Assembly (NCBI RefSeq): GCF_010501075.1
Contig: NZ_QVMN01000003.1
Span: 76,292 to 140,291, forward strand
From: Dysgonomonas sp. 25
GTDB lineage: Bacteria; Bacteroidota; Bacteroidia; Bacteroidales; Dysgonomonadaceae
Direction of reading: 5' to 3'
DNA: 64,000 nucleotides
The notes beneath the pieces were generated by a model, which worked only from the letters and a program-made list of their open reading frames with translations, was not told the DNA's origin and ran no database searches. This document shows, piece by piece, positions 37,100 to 46,249 of the stretch; position 1 is the first letter of the stretch; the number at the start of each line of letters is the position of its first letter. The position numbers and the translations under genes were made by a program.

Positions 37100-37328
37100 A
37101 TGCATAAATATATACTATTCTTATCTTAATCAAAACGAATCAATAGTTGATTCTATACCTCTAAAAAGCCTCTAAAGTGTCGCTTTTTTGTACCATTTTT
37201 TGTCCCGGTTGTTACTCTTGTTTTTCTTTCATTATGAGTAAATTAGCTTGGTTTTCCGATGTAAAAAAGCAGTATTTTTATCGAATTACTTTTTGGCTTT
37301 TCTCAACCTCTCCATGGGGATGTTTTTT

Positions 37329-37497
37329 TGTCATACCGAAGTTTACTGAGGTATCTCTTTTGCACTTTTGAAGAGACTTCTCACCTCCGTTCGAAGTGAC
37401 AATAAAAAGTAACACAAGTATACTTCTTTTCGATGTTTTTTGCCGAGTTACTTTCTCTTGTAACTTGTAACTGTGCGAAGCACGAAGTAACTCGTAA
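37329..37497. repeat. Repeat-rich gap between hisF and hisIE
   Basis: The 445-bp gap 37100-37544 has no credible gene. At 37329-37401 a 73-bp imperfect palindrome starts TGTCATACCGAAG and ends CGTTCGAAGTGACA, with inner arms GAGGTATCTC and GACTTCTCACCTC. Next, 37404-37454 is a 51-bp unit with AAAAAGTAAC and GTTACTTT ends that matches 5521-5571 (43 of 51, inverted). At 37456-37497 short GTAAC/GTTAC-type units flank GTGCGAAGCACGAAG. Together the blocks parallel those at 5.25-5.57 kb in reverse orientation. The left part of the gap (37100-37320) shows nothing recognisable. Confidence 0.75.
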
Positions 37498-37544
37498 CTA
37501 AACATTGATAAACTTACCCTTATAATTCTACTACTCGTTCACAT

Positions 37545-38297
37545 TTATCTTACGTTTATCCCTTCAACTTTCAGATAAGCCTTCAAGTCCGGTATGGCGA
37601 TTTCGCCAAAATGGAATACGCTTGCCGCCAAAGCAGCATCGGCTTTCCCTTCGGTGAATACATCACGGAAATGCTCCATTGTTCCCGCTCCACCCGACGC
37701 GATGACCGGGATATTGAGCGTCTCGGATAACTGCCGAAGCGCATCATTCGCAAAGCCCTGCTTTACGCCGTCGTGGTTCATGCTGGTGAAGAGGATTTCT
37801 CCCGCACCGAGGTTTTCGGCTTCCTTCGCCCATGCGAATAACTCCTTATCCGTCTTGTTGCGTCCGCCGCTGGTATAGCACGACCATACGCCATTTTCAA
37901 AGTTAGCATCTATTGCGCAAACACACACCTGCGAACCGAAGTTTTTTGCAATCTCTTCTATTATTCGGGGATTGCGGATGGCTGTCGAATTGACCGAGAT
38001 TTTGTCAGCTCCTGCATTCAAGAGCCTGTCGACGTCCGACAATTCGTTTATCCCGCCACCGATGGTGAAAGGTATATTGATATTGGCCGCAATACGCTTT
38101 ACCAGTTCGGTAAACGTTTTCCGCCCTTCGTGCGAGGCTGTTATATCCAGAAAGACAAGCTCATCCGCCCCTTGCTCGCTGTAACGGATACCCAATTCCA
38201 CGGGATCGCCTGCTTCGCGGAGGTTGACGAAGTTCGTTCCTTTCACGGTCATTCCGTCCTTCACGTCGAGGCAGGGTATTATTCTTTTTGCTAACAT
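37545..38297 (-). CDS. hisF: Imidazole glycerol phosphate synthase, cyclase subunit
   Basis: Uses ammonia from HisH to form IGP and AICAR. The start [15 protein letters not shown] (ATG 38297) contains the catalytic aspartate; the second catalytic aspartate is in [11 protein letters not shown]. The phosphate loops ([15 protein letters not shown]) are present. With this start the protein has 250 residues. It follows a GNAT gene by 2 bp in the hisH-hisA-hisF order. Confidence 0.96.
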   Translation of the reverse strand: MLAKRIIPCLDVKDGMTVKGTNFVNLREAGDPVELGIRYSEQGADELVFLDITASHEGRKTFTELVKRIAANINIPFTIGGGINELSDVDRLLNAGADKISVNSTAIRNPRIIEEIAKNFGSQVCVCAIDANFENGVWSCYTSGGRNKTDKELFAWAKEAENLGAGEILFTSMNHDGVKQGFANDALRQLSETLNIPVIASGGAGTMEHFRDVFTEGKADAALAASVFHFGEIAIPDLKAYLKVEGINVR

Positions 38298-38299
38298 AA

Positions 38300-38761
38300 T
38301 TACAAATCCATTGTTAAACGAACCATGTGACGGCATTCGATGCCGTTTTCGTATATCGGTTCGGAGTAATGTTTACGGAAAAAATCAATATCGACGGAGG
38401 TAATCGTAAATCCGCACTTCTGATACAAAGCCAATTGCCCGATTCCGGCGTTACCTGTCCCCACTTCCAATACGTGAAAACCTTTTTCTTTGGCTATGCC
38501 GATTGCATGCGCTATAAGTTTTTTGCCATATCCCTTGTTTTGATAGGCCTCATCGACAGCCAGATTGACCAGTTCGATCGTGAAAGGGCGTGTCGGCAAA
38601 AGTACATATTCGCCTATCGCCGTTTGCCCGAGATAGCCGACGTAGCAATAGCCTCTGTCGAGGTAGTATGCAACGGCTTCCTCCGATGGATCTGCCAAGG
38701 TAAGCAAATCATAAGGGGGTGTTGCTGTTTTATCTAATAGTTTTATTTCTAAATTTTCCAT
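38300..38761 (-). CDS. GNAT family N-acetyltransferase
   Basis: A 153-residue protein (from ATG 38761) with the acetyl-CoA site [19 protein letters not shown] (Q-x-x-G-x-G) at about residues 72-92 and a YQKCGF motif near 123. It is inserted between hisA and hisF with 1- and 2-bp spacers, so it is co-translated with them. The substrate is unknown; a histidine-pathway role is not implied by the family. Confidence 0.88.
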   Translation of the reverse strand: MENLEIKLLDKTATPPYDLLTLADPSEEAVAYYLDRGYCYVGYLGQTAIGEYVLLPTRPFTIELVNLAVDEAYQNKGYGKKLIAHAIGIAKEKGFHVLEVGTGNAGIGQLALYQKCGFTITSVDIDFFRKHYSEPIYENGIECRHMVRLTMDL

Positions 38762-38762
38762 A

Positions 38763-39488
38763 TTACTTAACCACAAAGGTTGTTAACTCTCTCATCGTCA
38801 CTCTATTCTCATATATTGCCTTACCCAAAATAACGGCAGGCACTCCGGCGGCTTCTAAATCGTGAATATCCTGCATGCAGCCCACGCCACCGCTGGCTAT
38901 CAGGTATATACCGGAGAATGCGGATAGAATCTCTTTATACAACTGGATGGAAGGACCTTGCAGCATACCATCCTTGCTGATGTCGGTGCAGATGATTTTC
39001 TGTATTCCCTGCTCCTTATACCCTTCGATGAAAGGGATAATATCCAGCGATGTTTCCTCCTGCCATCCCGAGACGGCTATTTTATGATCTTTGCAGTCGG
39101 CTCCCAGTATTATTTTGTCGTTGCCGTATCTTTCGAGCCACCCGAGGAATAATTCTTTGTTGCGGACGGCAATACTCCCCCCTGTAACCATCGAAGCTCC
39201 TGCATCGAATGCTGCTTGAATGTCCTCGTCGCTTTGCACGCCCCCTCCGAAGTCGATAATGAGGCTTGTGCGGGCAGCAATTTTTTCCAATACCCCTACA
39301 TTGACGATGCGTTTAGCCTTCGCTCCGTCTAAATCGACCAGATGCAAGCGTTTGATTCCTGCATCTTCGAACATTTTGGCGACTTCCAACGGGTCTTCGT
39401 TATACACTTTTTTCTCGTTGTAGTCACCTTGCGAGAGACGGACGCACTTTCCGTCGATAATATCGATGGCGGGTATAATTTCTATCAT
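38763..39488 (-). CDS. hisA: Phosphoribosylformimino-5-aminoimidazole carboxamide ribotide isomerase
   Basis: Isomerises ProFAR to PRFAR in histidine synthesis. From ATG 39488 ([18 protein letters not shown]) it has 241 residues; D8 acts as catalytic base, and [10 protein letters not shown] carries the second aspartate. The barrel phosphate loops GGGVQSDED and [10 protein letters not shown] are present. The start overlaps the DUF4870 gene's stop by 4 bp. Confidence 0.96.
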   Translation of the reverse strand: MIEIIPAIDIIDGKCVRLSQGDYNEKKVYNEDPLEVAKMFEDAGIKRLHLVDLDGAKAKRIVNVGVLEKIAARTSLIIDFGGGVQSDEDIQAAFDAGASMVTGGSIAVRNKELFLGWLERYGNDKIILGADCKDHKIAVSGWQEETSLDIIPFIEGYKEQGIQKIICTDISKDGMLQGPSIQLYKEILSAFSGIYLIASGGVGCMQDIHDLEAAGVPAVILGKAIYENRVTMRELTTFVVK

Positions 39489-39919
39489 TTGGCAGGGAAT
39501 ATTTTTATGCAAAACGGATATTCGGTATAAATATCTTTATTCGCATCCATAGCGATGCGGATGATATAGATGAGTTGTATAATTAGCAAAGCCGGCAGCA
39601 AAAGGAATCCGATAAGCACAATCATCGAAAAGGCTGCTACCGTCATATAGATATACATGCTAATCATAAAATTGGCTATATTCTCGCCGTGCTTGTTCAC
39701 AACAGGATTTTCCTTGTTGAGAAGCCACATGATAAGCGGCAATACAAATCCCGTGAGTTGCGAAAAGTGCATCAGCATGAGGAAGTTATTCTGCTCCATA
39801 CCCCAAATTTTGGGATAGGCATTGTGGATAGTATCGCGGGCGGCCTGATACTCTTCATCCGAAATTTTACCTTCTGCACGTAATTGCTCGAGTTGCTGTA
39901 AATCTTCGTATTGTCCCAT
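39485..39919 (-). CDS. SHOCT-DUF4870 membrane protein
   Basis: A 144-residue protein with a short SHOCT-like N-terminus ([22 protein letters not shown], about 6-27) followed by a DUF4870 domain: three hydrophobic segments (about 45-66, 80-92 and 92-120) with [22 protein letters not shown] and KHGENIANF. Function unknown. It is placed between hisH (5 bp) and hisA (4-bp overlap). Confidence 0.85.
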   Translation of the reverse strand: MGQYEDLQQLEQLRAEGKISDEEYQAARDTIHNAYPKIWGMEQNNFLMLMHFSQLTGFVLPLIMWLLNKENPVVNKHGENIANFMISMYIYMTVAAFSMIVLIGFLLLPALLIIQLIYIIRIAMDANKDIYTEYPFCIKIFPAK

Positions 39920-39924
39920 AATTG

Positions 39925-40515
39925 TCAGATGCTTAAAAAGTTGGTTAATATCTGTTCGCCTGCCTTGCCACTCTTTTCGGGGTGGAACTGGGCAGCATAG
40001 AAATTATCTTTGTGCAATGCTGCACTGAATGGGTGTATGTAATCGGTCGTTGCCGCAGTATGCTCGCATACAGGCACATAATAGCTATGCACGAAGTATA
40101 CGTACCCATTATTCAGCGATGCATCGAATAGCTTGCTATTGACATCGGTAATGGTATTCCATCCCATGTGCGGGATTTTATCGGCATGTGTGTGCGGTAC
40201 GAAACGCTTCACGTCTACGTCGAATATATTTAAACAGTCGGCATTGCCTTCTTCGGAGTGCGCACACATCAACTGCATGCCCAGACAGATGCCCAGAACA
40301 GGCTGCGTAAGCTGCGGGATAAGCGTGTCCAAGCCCTCTTGCCGTAGAAAGCGCATAGTCGAACTGGCTTCGCCAACTCCGGGGAAGATTACTTTATCGG
40401 CCTTGCGGATAAGGTCTTTATTATCAGTGATAATAGTCTCCACACCGAACCGTTTAAATGCATGTTCGACAGAGAATATATTTCCGGCGTTGTATTTTAT
40501 AATGACGATACTCAT
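39925..40515 (-). CDS. hisH: Imidazole glycerol phosphate synthase, glutaminase subunit
   Basis: Class-I glutamine amidotransferase that feeds ammonia to HisF. The triad is C77 (GICLGMQL), H178 and E180 (FHPEKSG). The 196-residue length is normal. It follows an SMR transporter gene by 3 bp and begins the his part of the cluster; hisG, hisD, hisC and hisB are not in the window. Confidence 0.95.
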   Translation of the reverse strand: MSIVIIKYNAGNIFSVEHAFKRFGVETIITDNKDLIRKADKVIFPGVGEASSTMRFLRQEGLDTLIPQLTQPVLGICLGMQLMCAHSEEGNADCLNIFDVDVKRFVPHTHADKIPHMGWNTITDVNSKLFDASLNNGYVYFVHSYYVPVCEHTAATTDYIHPFSAALHKDNFYAAQFHPEKSGKAGEQILTNFLSI

Positions 40516-40518
40516 TTT

Positions 40519-40842
40519 CTAATGTGTTGATAGCTTTAAACCTACAATTCCTATAATAATCATAGCAATAAAGAGGATTTTTTTTATGTCTTTGGCCTCT
40601 TTGAAAAAGATAATTCCCACCAGTACGCTACCCACAGCGCCAATACCCGACCAGACGGCATACCCGACGCCTATGGGGATGGCTTTCAGGGCGAGTGACA
40701 GGGTATAGAAACTGACAGCCATAAAGATGATTGTCAGGAGCGAGAATTTGAGCTTGCGGAAACCGTCCGACAACTTCATCATCGTGACGAAACCTACTTC
40801 GCACAAGCCTCCTGCGAATAGCAATAACCAATCTGTCATCAT
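40519..40842 (-). CDS. SMR family multidrug/guanidinium-type transporter subunit (second of pair)
   Basis: A 107-residue protein with four membrane helices. The conserved glutamate of the SMR binding site is E15 in GGLCEVGF; the family block PIGVGYAVWSGIGAVGSVLVGI is present. It overlaps the preceding SMR gene by 4 bp, the arrangement of obligate heterodimers such as EbrAB or YkkCD. Substrate unknown. Confidence 0.92.
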   Translation of the reverse strand: MMTDWLLLFAGGLCEVGFVTMMKLSDGFRKLKFSLLTIIFMAVSFYTLSLALKAIPIGVGYAVWSGIGAVGSVLVGIIFFKEAKDIKKILFIAMIIIGIVGLKLSTH

Positions 40843-41186
40843 TTGGCAGCATCCTCCGTTTTGGCGGTTTTTTTATCAATCATTTTCAGCCCGATAATGC
40901 CGCCGATAAGGATAGATAAAGAAATGACCTTCATCACCCCGAGCTCTTCTCCTAAACCGACTATTCCCACAATTGCCGTTCCGGCCGCCCCGATTCCCGT
41001 GAATACGGCATACGCCGTCCCTATCGGTATTGTCCGCATGGATTTGGCAAATAACAGAAAACTGACAAACATAAAACAGATGGTAATGATGCTCCATTTT
41101 ATGTCCGTAAATCCATGTGTCATCTTGAGGCCGTATGCCCAGACGATTTCGGATAGTCCTGCCAGAATAAGAAAGAACCAGTTCAT
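40839..41186 (-). CDS. SMR family transporter subunit (first of pair)
   Basis: A 115-residue, four-helix SMR protein with the key glutamate E13 in AGLSEIVWAYGLK and the block PIGTAYAVFTGIGAAGTAIVGI. The C-terminal tail is hydrophilic (KKTAKTEDAAK). It starts directly after the TlpA-like gene and overlaps its partner by 4 bp. Confidence 0.92.
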   Translation of the reverse strand: MNWFFLILAGLSEIVWAYGLKMTHGFTDIKWSIITICFMFVSFLLFAKSMRTIPIGTAYAVFTGIGAAGTAIVGIVGLGEELGVMKVISLSILIGGIIGLKMIDKKTAKTEDAAK

Positions 41187-41714
41187 TTATTCCTCCAATA
41201 ATTTATCGATTAGTTTCACCATGCTGCCGAACTCTTCCTCTTTGAAAAGTCGTGTGAGCATCCTGATTTTACCTTCCTTGTCGATAATGATATTGCGCGT
41301 GATACCCGCATTGGGTTTGGCATACAATTCAAAGATTCCCCCTTTCGGGTCGAGGCCGATAGGATACGTCACACCCGTTGTCTCGGCAAATTTCAGTACC
41401 GTGGCCACCGGTTCGTCGCGGTCAATCCCATAAAGGGCAAAGTTGGCATTGTTTTTATGCTTCTGCCATATATCTTTCTCTATGTAAGGCATTTCTTTGC
41501 GGCACACACCGCACCAACTGGCAGTGAATTGCAGCATAACCACCTTGCCGCGCAGCTCGGATAAGCGGACGGTTTTCCCGTCGGGCAATTCCATTCTGAA
41601 GTCGGGGGCAATGTCGCCCACACGGACGATGTACATCGAATCCACGCCTTCCTGTGCATTGCTGCTTAGCGTACAAAAGAGAGTGAATAACAATAGGGCG
41701 AATAGCTTTTTCAT
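41187..41714 (-). CDS. TlpA-like thioredoxin-fold protein
   Basis: A 175-residue exported thiol-disulfide oxidoreductase. A signal peptide (about 1-20, ending SNA) is followed by a redoxin fold with the active site WCGVC (C68, C71), then KPNAGITRNIIIDKEGKI with the cis-proline region. It overlaps the VanZ gene by 4 bp. Its substrates are unknown. Confidence 0.9.
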   Translation of the reverse strand: MKKLFALLLFTLFCTLSSNAQEGVDSMYIVRVGDIAPDFRMELPDGKTVRLSELRGKVVMLQFTASWCGVCRKEMPYIEKDIWQKHKNNANFALYGIDRDEPVATVLKFAETTGVTYPIGLDPKGGIFELYAKPNAGITRNIIIDKEGKIRMLTRLFKEEEFGSMVKLIDKLLEE

Positions 41715-42121
41715 ATCTGTTCTTTTAATTGTTTCCTTAAAATTAGCTTTCTGAAAAACAGGGCAAAAGGTATAGCCGTGAATGCGCCCAGCGCATCAGC
41801 CAGAAAGTCGTACCAGTCGCCGCTTCTCCCGGCGAAATAGTAGTGCTGTACGAGCTCGATTAATCCGCCGTACAGGATGGGGAGCAGGATGCAGAAAAAC
41901 AGCATCCGCAGGATGATAACGCGCCCTTTCGCAAAGAATATATAGCTGAAACATGCCGAGCCTGCCAACCCCAGATACATCATAAAATGCGCGAACTTGT
42001 CGAAGGGGATGAAAAAGTCGTCTATCTCGGGCACATCGTCACCCGTTATCAGGCAACACAGATAGAAGATGACGATAGCCACTATGAGCGGCAAGGTTGT
42101 ATATTTCAGAAATTTAGCCAT
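41711..42121 (-). CDS. VanZ family membrane protein
   Basis: A 136-residue protein with three to four membrane helices and the VanZ-like pattern: DKFAHFMMYLGLAG in the first half and LIELVQHYYFAGRSGDWYDFLADALGAF in the second. Despite the name no antibiotic link is implied. First gene of a long minus-strand run leading into the his genes; TAAATTTG on the minus strand (42140-42147) is a likely -7 element. Confidence 0.88.
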   Translation of the reverse strand: MAKFLKYTTLPLIVAIVIFYLCCLITGDDVPEIDDFFIPFDKFAHFMMYLGLAGSACFSYIFFAKGRVIILRMLFFCILLPILYGGLIELVQHYYFAGRSGDWYDFLADALGAFTAIPFALFFRKLILRKQLKEQI

Positions 42122-42316
42122 ACAGAATCATTCGAATGACAAATTTACATACTTTTTGCTTATAGCCCTAACATTTGTCTAAGATACTTGGCTATATTCC
42201 GCATTTATTCGGATACTATTCGGCACATTTCAGCAATATTGTACAAATATTTGCTTTATCTTTACCTTCCGTTATGGAATTATTCCTTGACCAAACTCTA
42301 TAATAGAAAAAATACT

Positions 42317-44548
42317 ATGAAATCAGCTGTTTTATTAATCCTTTCATTTTTTTGCATAGCTGCAAGTTTAACCGCACAAACCGAACAGGATTCTGTTGTC
42401 GTTGAGGAAGTTATGGAAGTCGAAGAAAATCCTCTTATAATAGAGGATATAGACGGAAATTGGGTCTCATGCCGGAGCAGCGACATGGGAATATCCTATC
42501 CCATCCGCAACAATAAGGTATATTACGAAGAAAATTGCATGGGACATTGTATGAAAAGGGAGTTTGTCGACCGTGCCGATATCCGTACTTTCCGGTATTT
42601 AGGCGATAAGTATGCCAAAGATAAGAACTGGGTTTACTTCGAAGGTAAGATTGTCTTAGGTGCCGAACCTAAGTCGTTCAAGATTATAAAAACGCTATTC
42701 AACCGTGACTTCGCGATAGATAAAAAATCCTTTTTCTGTCGTGGAAAGCGAATCCCCGGAGTATCCCCTAAGGGTAAGGATGGCATACGCGAATTGTCGT
42801 ATTATTACTATACCAACGGGGAAGTGATCTTTACGGATGAGGGTAAGGTGTTGCAGGGTGTTGATTATAAGGACGCTACCCTATTGGGGAATAGTTATAT
42901 AATTGCTGATAATAAGGTCTATTACCATGCTGATGTAATAGAAGGCGCCGATGCCGCAACATTTGCTATAATAGAAGAGTATTACCGATTCTTTAAAGAT
43001 AAGAATAAGATTTATTACGATGGAAAAGAACTGTACGAGAGCGATGCGCAAAAAGAGATAAAGGTATTGGACTATGGCTACCTGATTAACAATGATAAGG
43101 TTTTTTATCACAACGAGACTTTAAATTATGCCGATACCGAAACTTTCGGGACTATAGAAGGTAAATACGGGTATGGCAAAGACGATAAGTTAACTTACTA
43201 TTGGGGCGATGTGGTAGACGACGGACGGGCTTTGGTGGAGAAGAATTATCCTTCAAAATTCTATTTTGTAGGTAACGAACTCTACGACTCGTGGGGGTAT
43301 TCGCTGCGTTGCGAGGTCGATACGGCTTCTTTCAGGCAAATAGGGGATTACTTGTATACCGACGACGAGTACATCTATGCTTTCAGTAAGGAGTATAACA
43401 CTATGGAAAAGAAACGCTGTGATAATGAGGGGTTCACGAGAATCTCGGAGAGATATGCCAAAGATTCGAAAGATATTTACTATTTGCATACCGGGCAGCG
43501 TAGCGTTCAGTTTTCTTATATCAGCCATGTCGACTATGCCACGTTCGAGGTTATACAAGATGATTGGGCGAAGGACAAGAAACGGTGCTATTATCAGAGC
43601 TACTCTTTACCTTATGCCGACCCGAAAATTATGCTGCCGATAGATTCGTTTTATGCAGTCAGCGATGATAAATTTTTCTATAAATATAGGTGGATAGAAG
43701 GCGCGGATGCCTCTTCGTTCTGCATCATAGACGATACATATTCGAAGGATAAAGACCATGTTTACCGCGAAGGGCGCGTGCTGCCCGACTGTGATCCGTC
43801 GACCTTCCGCCTGATAGAGAATCCTGTTTCGTATGATAAAAACAATGTATATTCTTATAACAAACAGGTTGCAAAAGTCGATGGCGCTACGCTGACGCAC
43901 TTCTTCGACGATTGGTACAAGGATAAGGACAGCCTTTACTGGCTTCCAAGATATCATCTTTTCGACAATAAGGTGAATACGACTGCTGTCGATAGCGAGA
44001 CAATCACGCGTTTCGAGGATAATTACTTCCAGGATAAAGACCATCTCTATATCGGTTTGTTGAGGCTTTTCGATGGTGCCCAAGAGCGTTTTTGGCACGA
44101 AAAACCGCATATAGAAGCCATAAAGCGGATAGAGGGTGCTGACCGCTCGTCTTTTCAGGTGATAAACAGCAAATACGCGAAAGACAAGAATCATGTCTAT
44201 TTTGAGGGAGAGGTTATCCCCGGTGCCGACCCTCTCACATTCTTCCTGATACGCAAGGTAGGAGACAGCTCGGCTTATGATAAATCAGGCATTTACGATG
44301 CCACGAGAAAGCGCACCTCCCTGAATAATCCTATTACTTATCTGGGCGATATATTCTATGTCGACAAAGATTTCCTGTACGAAATCTACCATGCCGGAGC
44401 CGCTTACAAATACCGCCTCAAGGATGTCGGGCTGGACAGAAAAACGCTGAAAGTAATAGAAGAGGGTGTTCTCCGCGACAAAAACGGTACGTACAACTGG
44501 AAAGAGCACACTTGGGACTGGAAGCGAAGCAATCGGGTAGAGGATTAG
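42317..44548 (+). CDS. DKNYY-family repeat protein, secreted
   Basis: From ATG 42317 the product has 743 residues and a signal peptide (cleavage near LTAQ); the longer frame from 42188 would hide it. The body is a chain of roughly a dozen or more DKNYY units, each like KDKNHVYFEGEVIPGADPLTF: a tyrosine/aspartate-rich beta hairpin followed by G-A-D-x-x-T/S-F. Such proteins are probably exported to periplasm or surface; function unknown. It is a single gene; the palindrome after it (44583-44604) may also act as a terminator. Confidence 0.85.
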   Translation: MKSAVLLILSFFCIAASLTAQTEQDSVVVEEVMEVEENPLIIEDIDGNWVSCRSSDMGISYPIRNNKVYYEENCMGHCMKREFVDRADIRTFRYLGDKYAKDKNWVYFEGKIVLGAEPKSFKIIKTLFNRDFAIDKKSFFCRGKRIPGVSPKGKDGIRELSYYYYTNGEVIFTDEGKVLQGVDYKDATLLGNSYIIADNKVYYHADVIEGADAATFAIIEEYYRFFKDKNKIYYDGKELYESDAQKEIKVLDYGYLINNDKVFYHNETLNYADTETFGTIEGKYGYGKDDKLTYYWGDVVDDGRALVEKNYPSKFYFVGNELYDSWGYSLRCEVDTASFRQIGDYLYTDDEYIYAFSKEYNTMEKKRCDNEGFTRISERYAKDSKDIYYLHTGQRSVQFSYISHVDYATFEVIQDDWAKDKKRCYYQSYSLPYADPKIMLPIDSFYAVSDDKFFYKYRWIEGADASSFCIIDDTYSKDKDHVYREGRVLPDCDPSTFRLIENPVSYDKNNVYSYNKQVAKVDGATLTHFFDDWYKDKDSLYWLPRYHLFDNKVNTTAVDSETITRFEDNYFQDKDHLYIGLLRLFDGAQERFWHEKPHIEAIKRIEGADRSSFQVINSKYAKDKNHVYFEGEVIPGADPLTFFLIRKVGDSSAYDKSGIYDATRKRTSLNNPITYLGDIFYVDKDFLYEIYHAGAAYKYRLKDVGLDRKTLKVIEEGVLRDKNGTYNWKEHTWDWKRSNRVED

Positions 44549-44582
44549 CGGAATACCCTGATTGTGGTATTTGGGGCGGCTT

Positions 44583-44604
44583 AAATACCTATATATAGGT
44601 ATTT
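44583..44604. promoter_or_regulatory. Perfect 22-bp palindrome at the ABC operon promoter
   Basis: Arms AAATACCTATA/TATAGGTATTT form a perfect palindrome whose right end touches the -33 TTTG of the next promoter. It may be a repressor operator. It also precedes TTTGG and follows the DKNYY gene by 34 bp, so a weak terminator is the alternative. Confidence 0.5.
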
Positions 44605-44632
44605 TTGGTGTTGTGTGGAAGGTGTATCTTTG
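44604..44632 (+). promoter_or_regulatory. Promoter of the ABC/DUF4857/PepSY operon
   Basis: TTTG at 44604-44607 and TATCTTTG at 44625-44632 are 17 bp apart. The element lies inside the upstream extension of the ATPase frame, which supports the ATG at 44663. Confidence 0.6.
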
Positions 44633-44662
44633 AGCTTTGAAAAAAAAGCAAACCAAGCCTTG

Positions 44663-45538
44663 ATGGATACAATTATTCAGTGCGACAATATAACCCATTA
44701 TTATGGGAAGAAGCTAATCTATAAGAACCTGAATTTCGACGTAAAGAAGGGTAAAATCTTAGGACTTTTAGGCAAAAACGGAACGGGAAAAACCACCATT
44801 ATCAACATACTGAACGGTTATCTCAAACCCCGTTCGGGTGTCTGTCGTATTTTCGGCGAAGACATGGAAAATCTCTCGCCCGAAACTAAAGCGCGTGTCG
44901 GGCTGCTCCTCGAAGGGCATATTCAGCATGCCTATTTCAATATCGAACAGATAGAACGATTCTACAGCCGTTTCTTCCCCAACTGGAAGAGGGAGGCATA
45001 TTACGAATTGCTGAAAAAGCTGCAGGTAACACCTACCCAGAAAATCAGTACCATGTCGTGTGGGCAACGTTCGCAGATTGCATTAGGGCTTTTGTTTGCG
45101 CAAGATCCCGATTTGCTGATCCTCGACGACTTTTCCATGGGGTTAGATCCCGGCTATCGCCGCCTGTTTGTGGAATATCTGAAAGAATATGCCACTGCCG
45201 AGGGCAAGACGATTTTCCTCACGTCGCATATCATACAGGATATGGAAATGCTAATCGACGATTGCATCATACTCGACTATGGACGCATCCTGCTGCATAG
45301 GCCGACTGCCGAGATTCTGAATAATTTCAAGCGCTACCGGTTTACCTCTCCTGCCGATTCGATAGAAACGACCGGCGAGTTGTGGAATACCGAGCGGATT
45401 GGCAATTCGTGGGAAACATACTCGTTCCTCCCGCGTGAGGAAGTGCAGCAATTGCTCGCACCTTACAGTGTCTCGGGTCTGGTCGAAGAACAAATATCCC
45501 TCGAAGATGCTTTTATCGGTTTAACGGGAAAATATTAA
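44663..45538 (+). CDS. ABC transporter ATP-binding protein
   Basis: A 291-residue ATPase (from ATG 44663). Walker A GLLGKNGTGKTT, Walker B LLILDDFSMGLD and a switch histidine LTSHIIQD are present; the signature reads MSCGQRSQIALG instead of LSGGQ. The aspartate pair in Walker B (DD) replaces the usual DE, so hydrolysis may be slow or need its partner. The C-terminal domain resembles other exporter ATPases of the CcmA/YtrB class. The permease gene follows 11 bp later. Confidence 0.9.
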   Translation: MDTIIQCDNITHYYGKKLIYKNLNFDVKKGKILGLLGKNGTGKTTIINILNGYLKPRSGVCRIFGEDMENLSPETKARVGLLLEGHIQHAYFNIEQIERFYSRFFPNWKREAYYELLKKLQVTPTQKISTMSCGQRSQIALGLLFAQDPDLLILDDFSMGLDPGYRRLFVEYLKEYATAEGKTIFLTSHIIQDMEMLIDDCIILDYGRILLHRPTAEILNNFKRYRFTSPADSIETTGELWNTERIGNSWETYSFLPREEVQQLLAPYSVSGLVEEQISLEDAFIGLTGKY

Positions 45539-45549
45539 TAAGAAAGAAG

Positions 45550-46224
45550 ATGTTGAACGCATTATTTTATAAAGAATGGATTAAGACGAGGCGCATAATT
45601 TTCCTGCTGGGGGTTGTGTTGGCTTCGCTGCTTATTTATACGTTTATCCATACCGGGCAGCTGTTTCGCGTGGGCGGTGCAGTGCAGGTATGGGTGAATA
45701 TCATCACGAAGGATTTTCCGCTTTTGCCCGAGTTTGTCAGATGGTTTCCACTCATGGCAGGGCTGTTGCTGGGACTGGTACAGTTCATCCCCGAGATGAC
45801 CGATAAGCGCCTGAAACTGACTTTACACCTGCCCTTGCCCGAGACGAAGATATTGTCGTCTATGTTATTGTATGGCATGCTTATATTGCTGGCGGTATTG
45901 GTCGTGTTTTATGCCGTTCTGTATATTGGGCTATCCTGCTATTATCCATCGGAAATACTTGCTGCCACCACCTGGCAGATGCTGCCGTGGCTTATCGGCG
46001 GGCTGTTGTCCTATTTTTTTGCAGCGTGGGTTTGTTTAGAGCCGGTATGGCGTCAGCGCGTACTCAACGCATTGATTGCAATAGCCGGATTGTCAATGTA
46101 TTATATGAGTGCCAAATCGGGCGGGTATATATACTTTGTCCCTTGTTTGCTCCTTGTTTTGGTCGCCGGATTCAGTTTTCCGTTCTATTCGGCAGCCCGT
46201 TTCAAAGATGGGGCGCAACGTTAA
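45550..46224 (+). CDS. ABC transporter membrane subunit
   Basis: A 224-residue protein with six hydrophobic segments (about 16-33, 61-79, 98-124, 137-160, 168-182 and 189-206), typical of an ABC-2-like permease. No soluble domain of note. It would pair with the upstream ATPase. The DUF4857 gene follows 25 bp later. Confidence 0.85.
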   Translation: MLNALFYKEWIKTRRIIFLLGVVLASLLIYTFIHTGQLFRVGGAVQVWVNIITKDFPLLPEFVRWFPLMAGLLLGLVQFIPEMTDKRLKLTLHLPLPETKILSSMLLYGMLILLAVLVVFYAVLYIGLSCYYPSEILAATTWQMLPWLIGGLLSYFFAAWVCLEPVWRQRVLNALIAIAGLSMYYMSAKSGGYIYFVPCLLLVLVAGFSFPFYSAARFKDGAQR

Positions 46225-46249
46225 GCCAGATAAATAAGAAAAAGAAAAG

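Noticed and set aside
42188-42316. Upstream start for the DKNYY protein
   Set aside because: It would place 43 residues before a clear signal peptide; ATG 42317 gives a proper exported protein.
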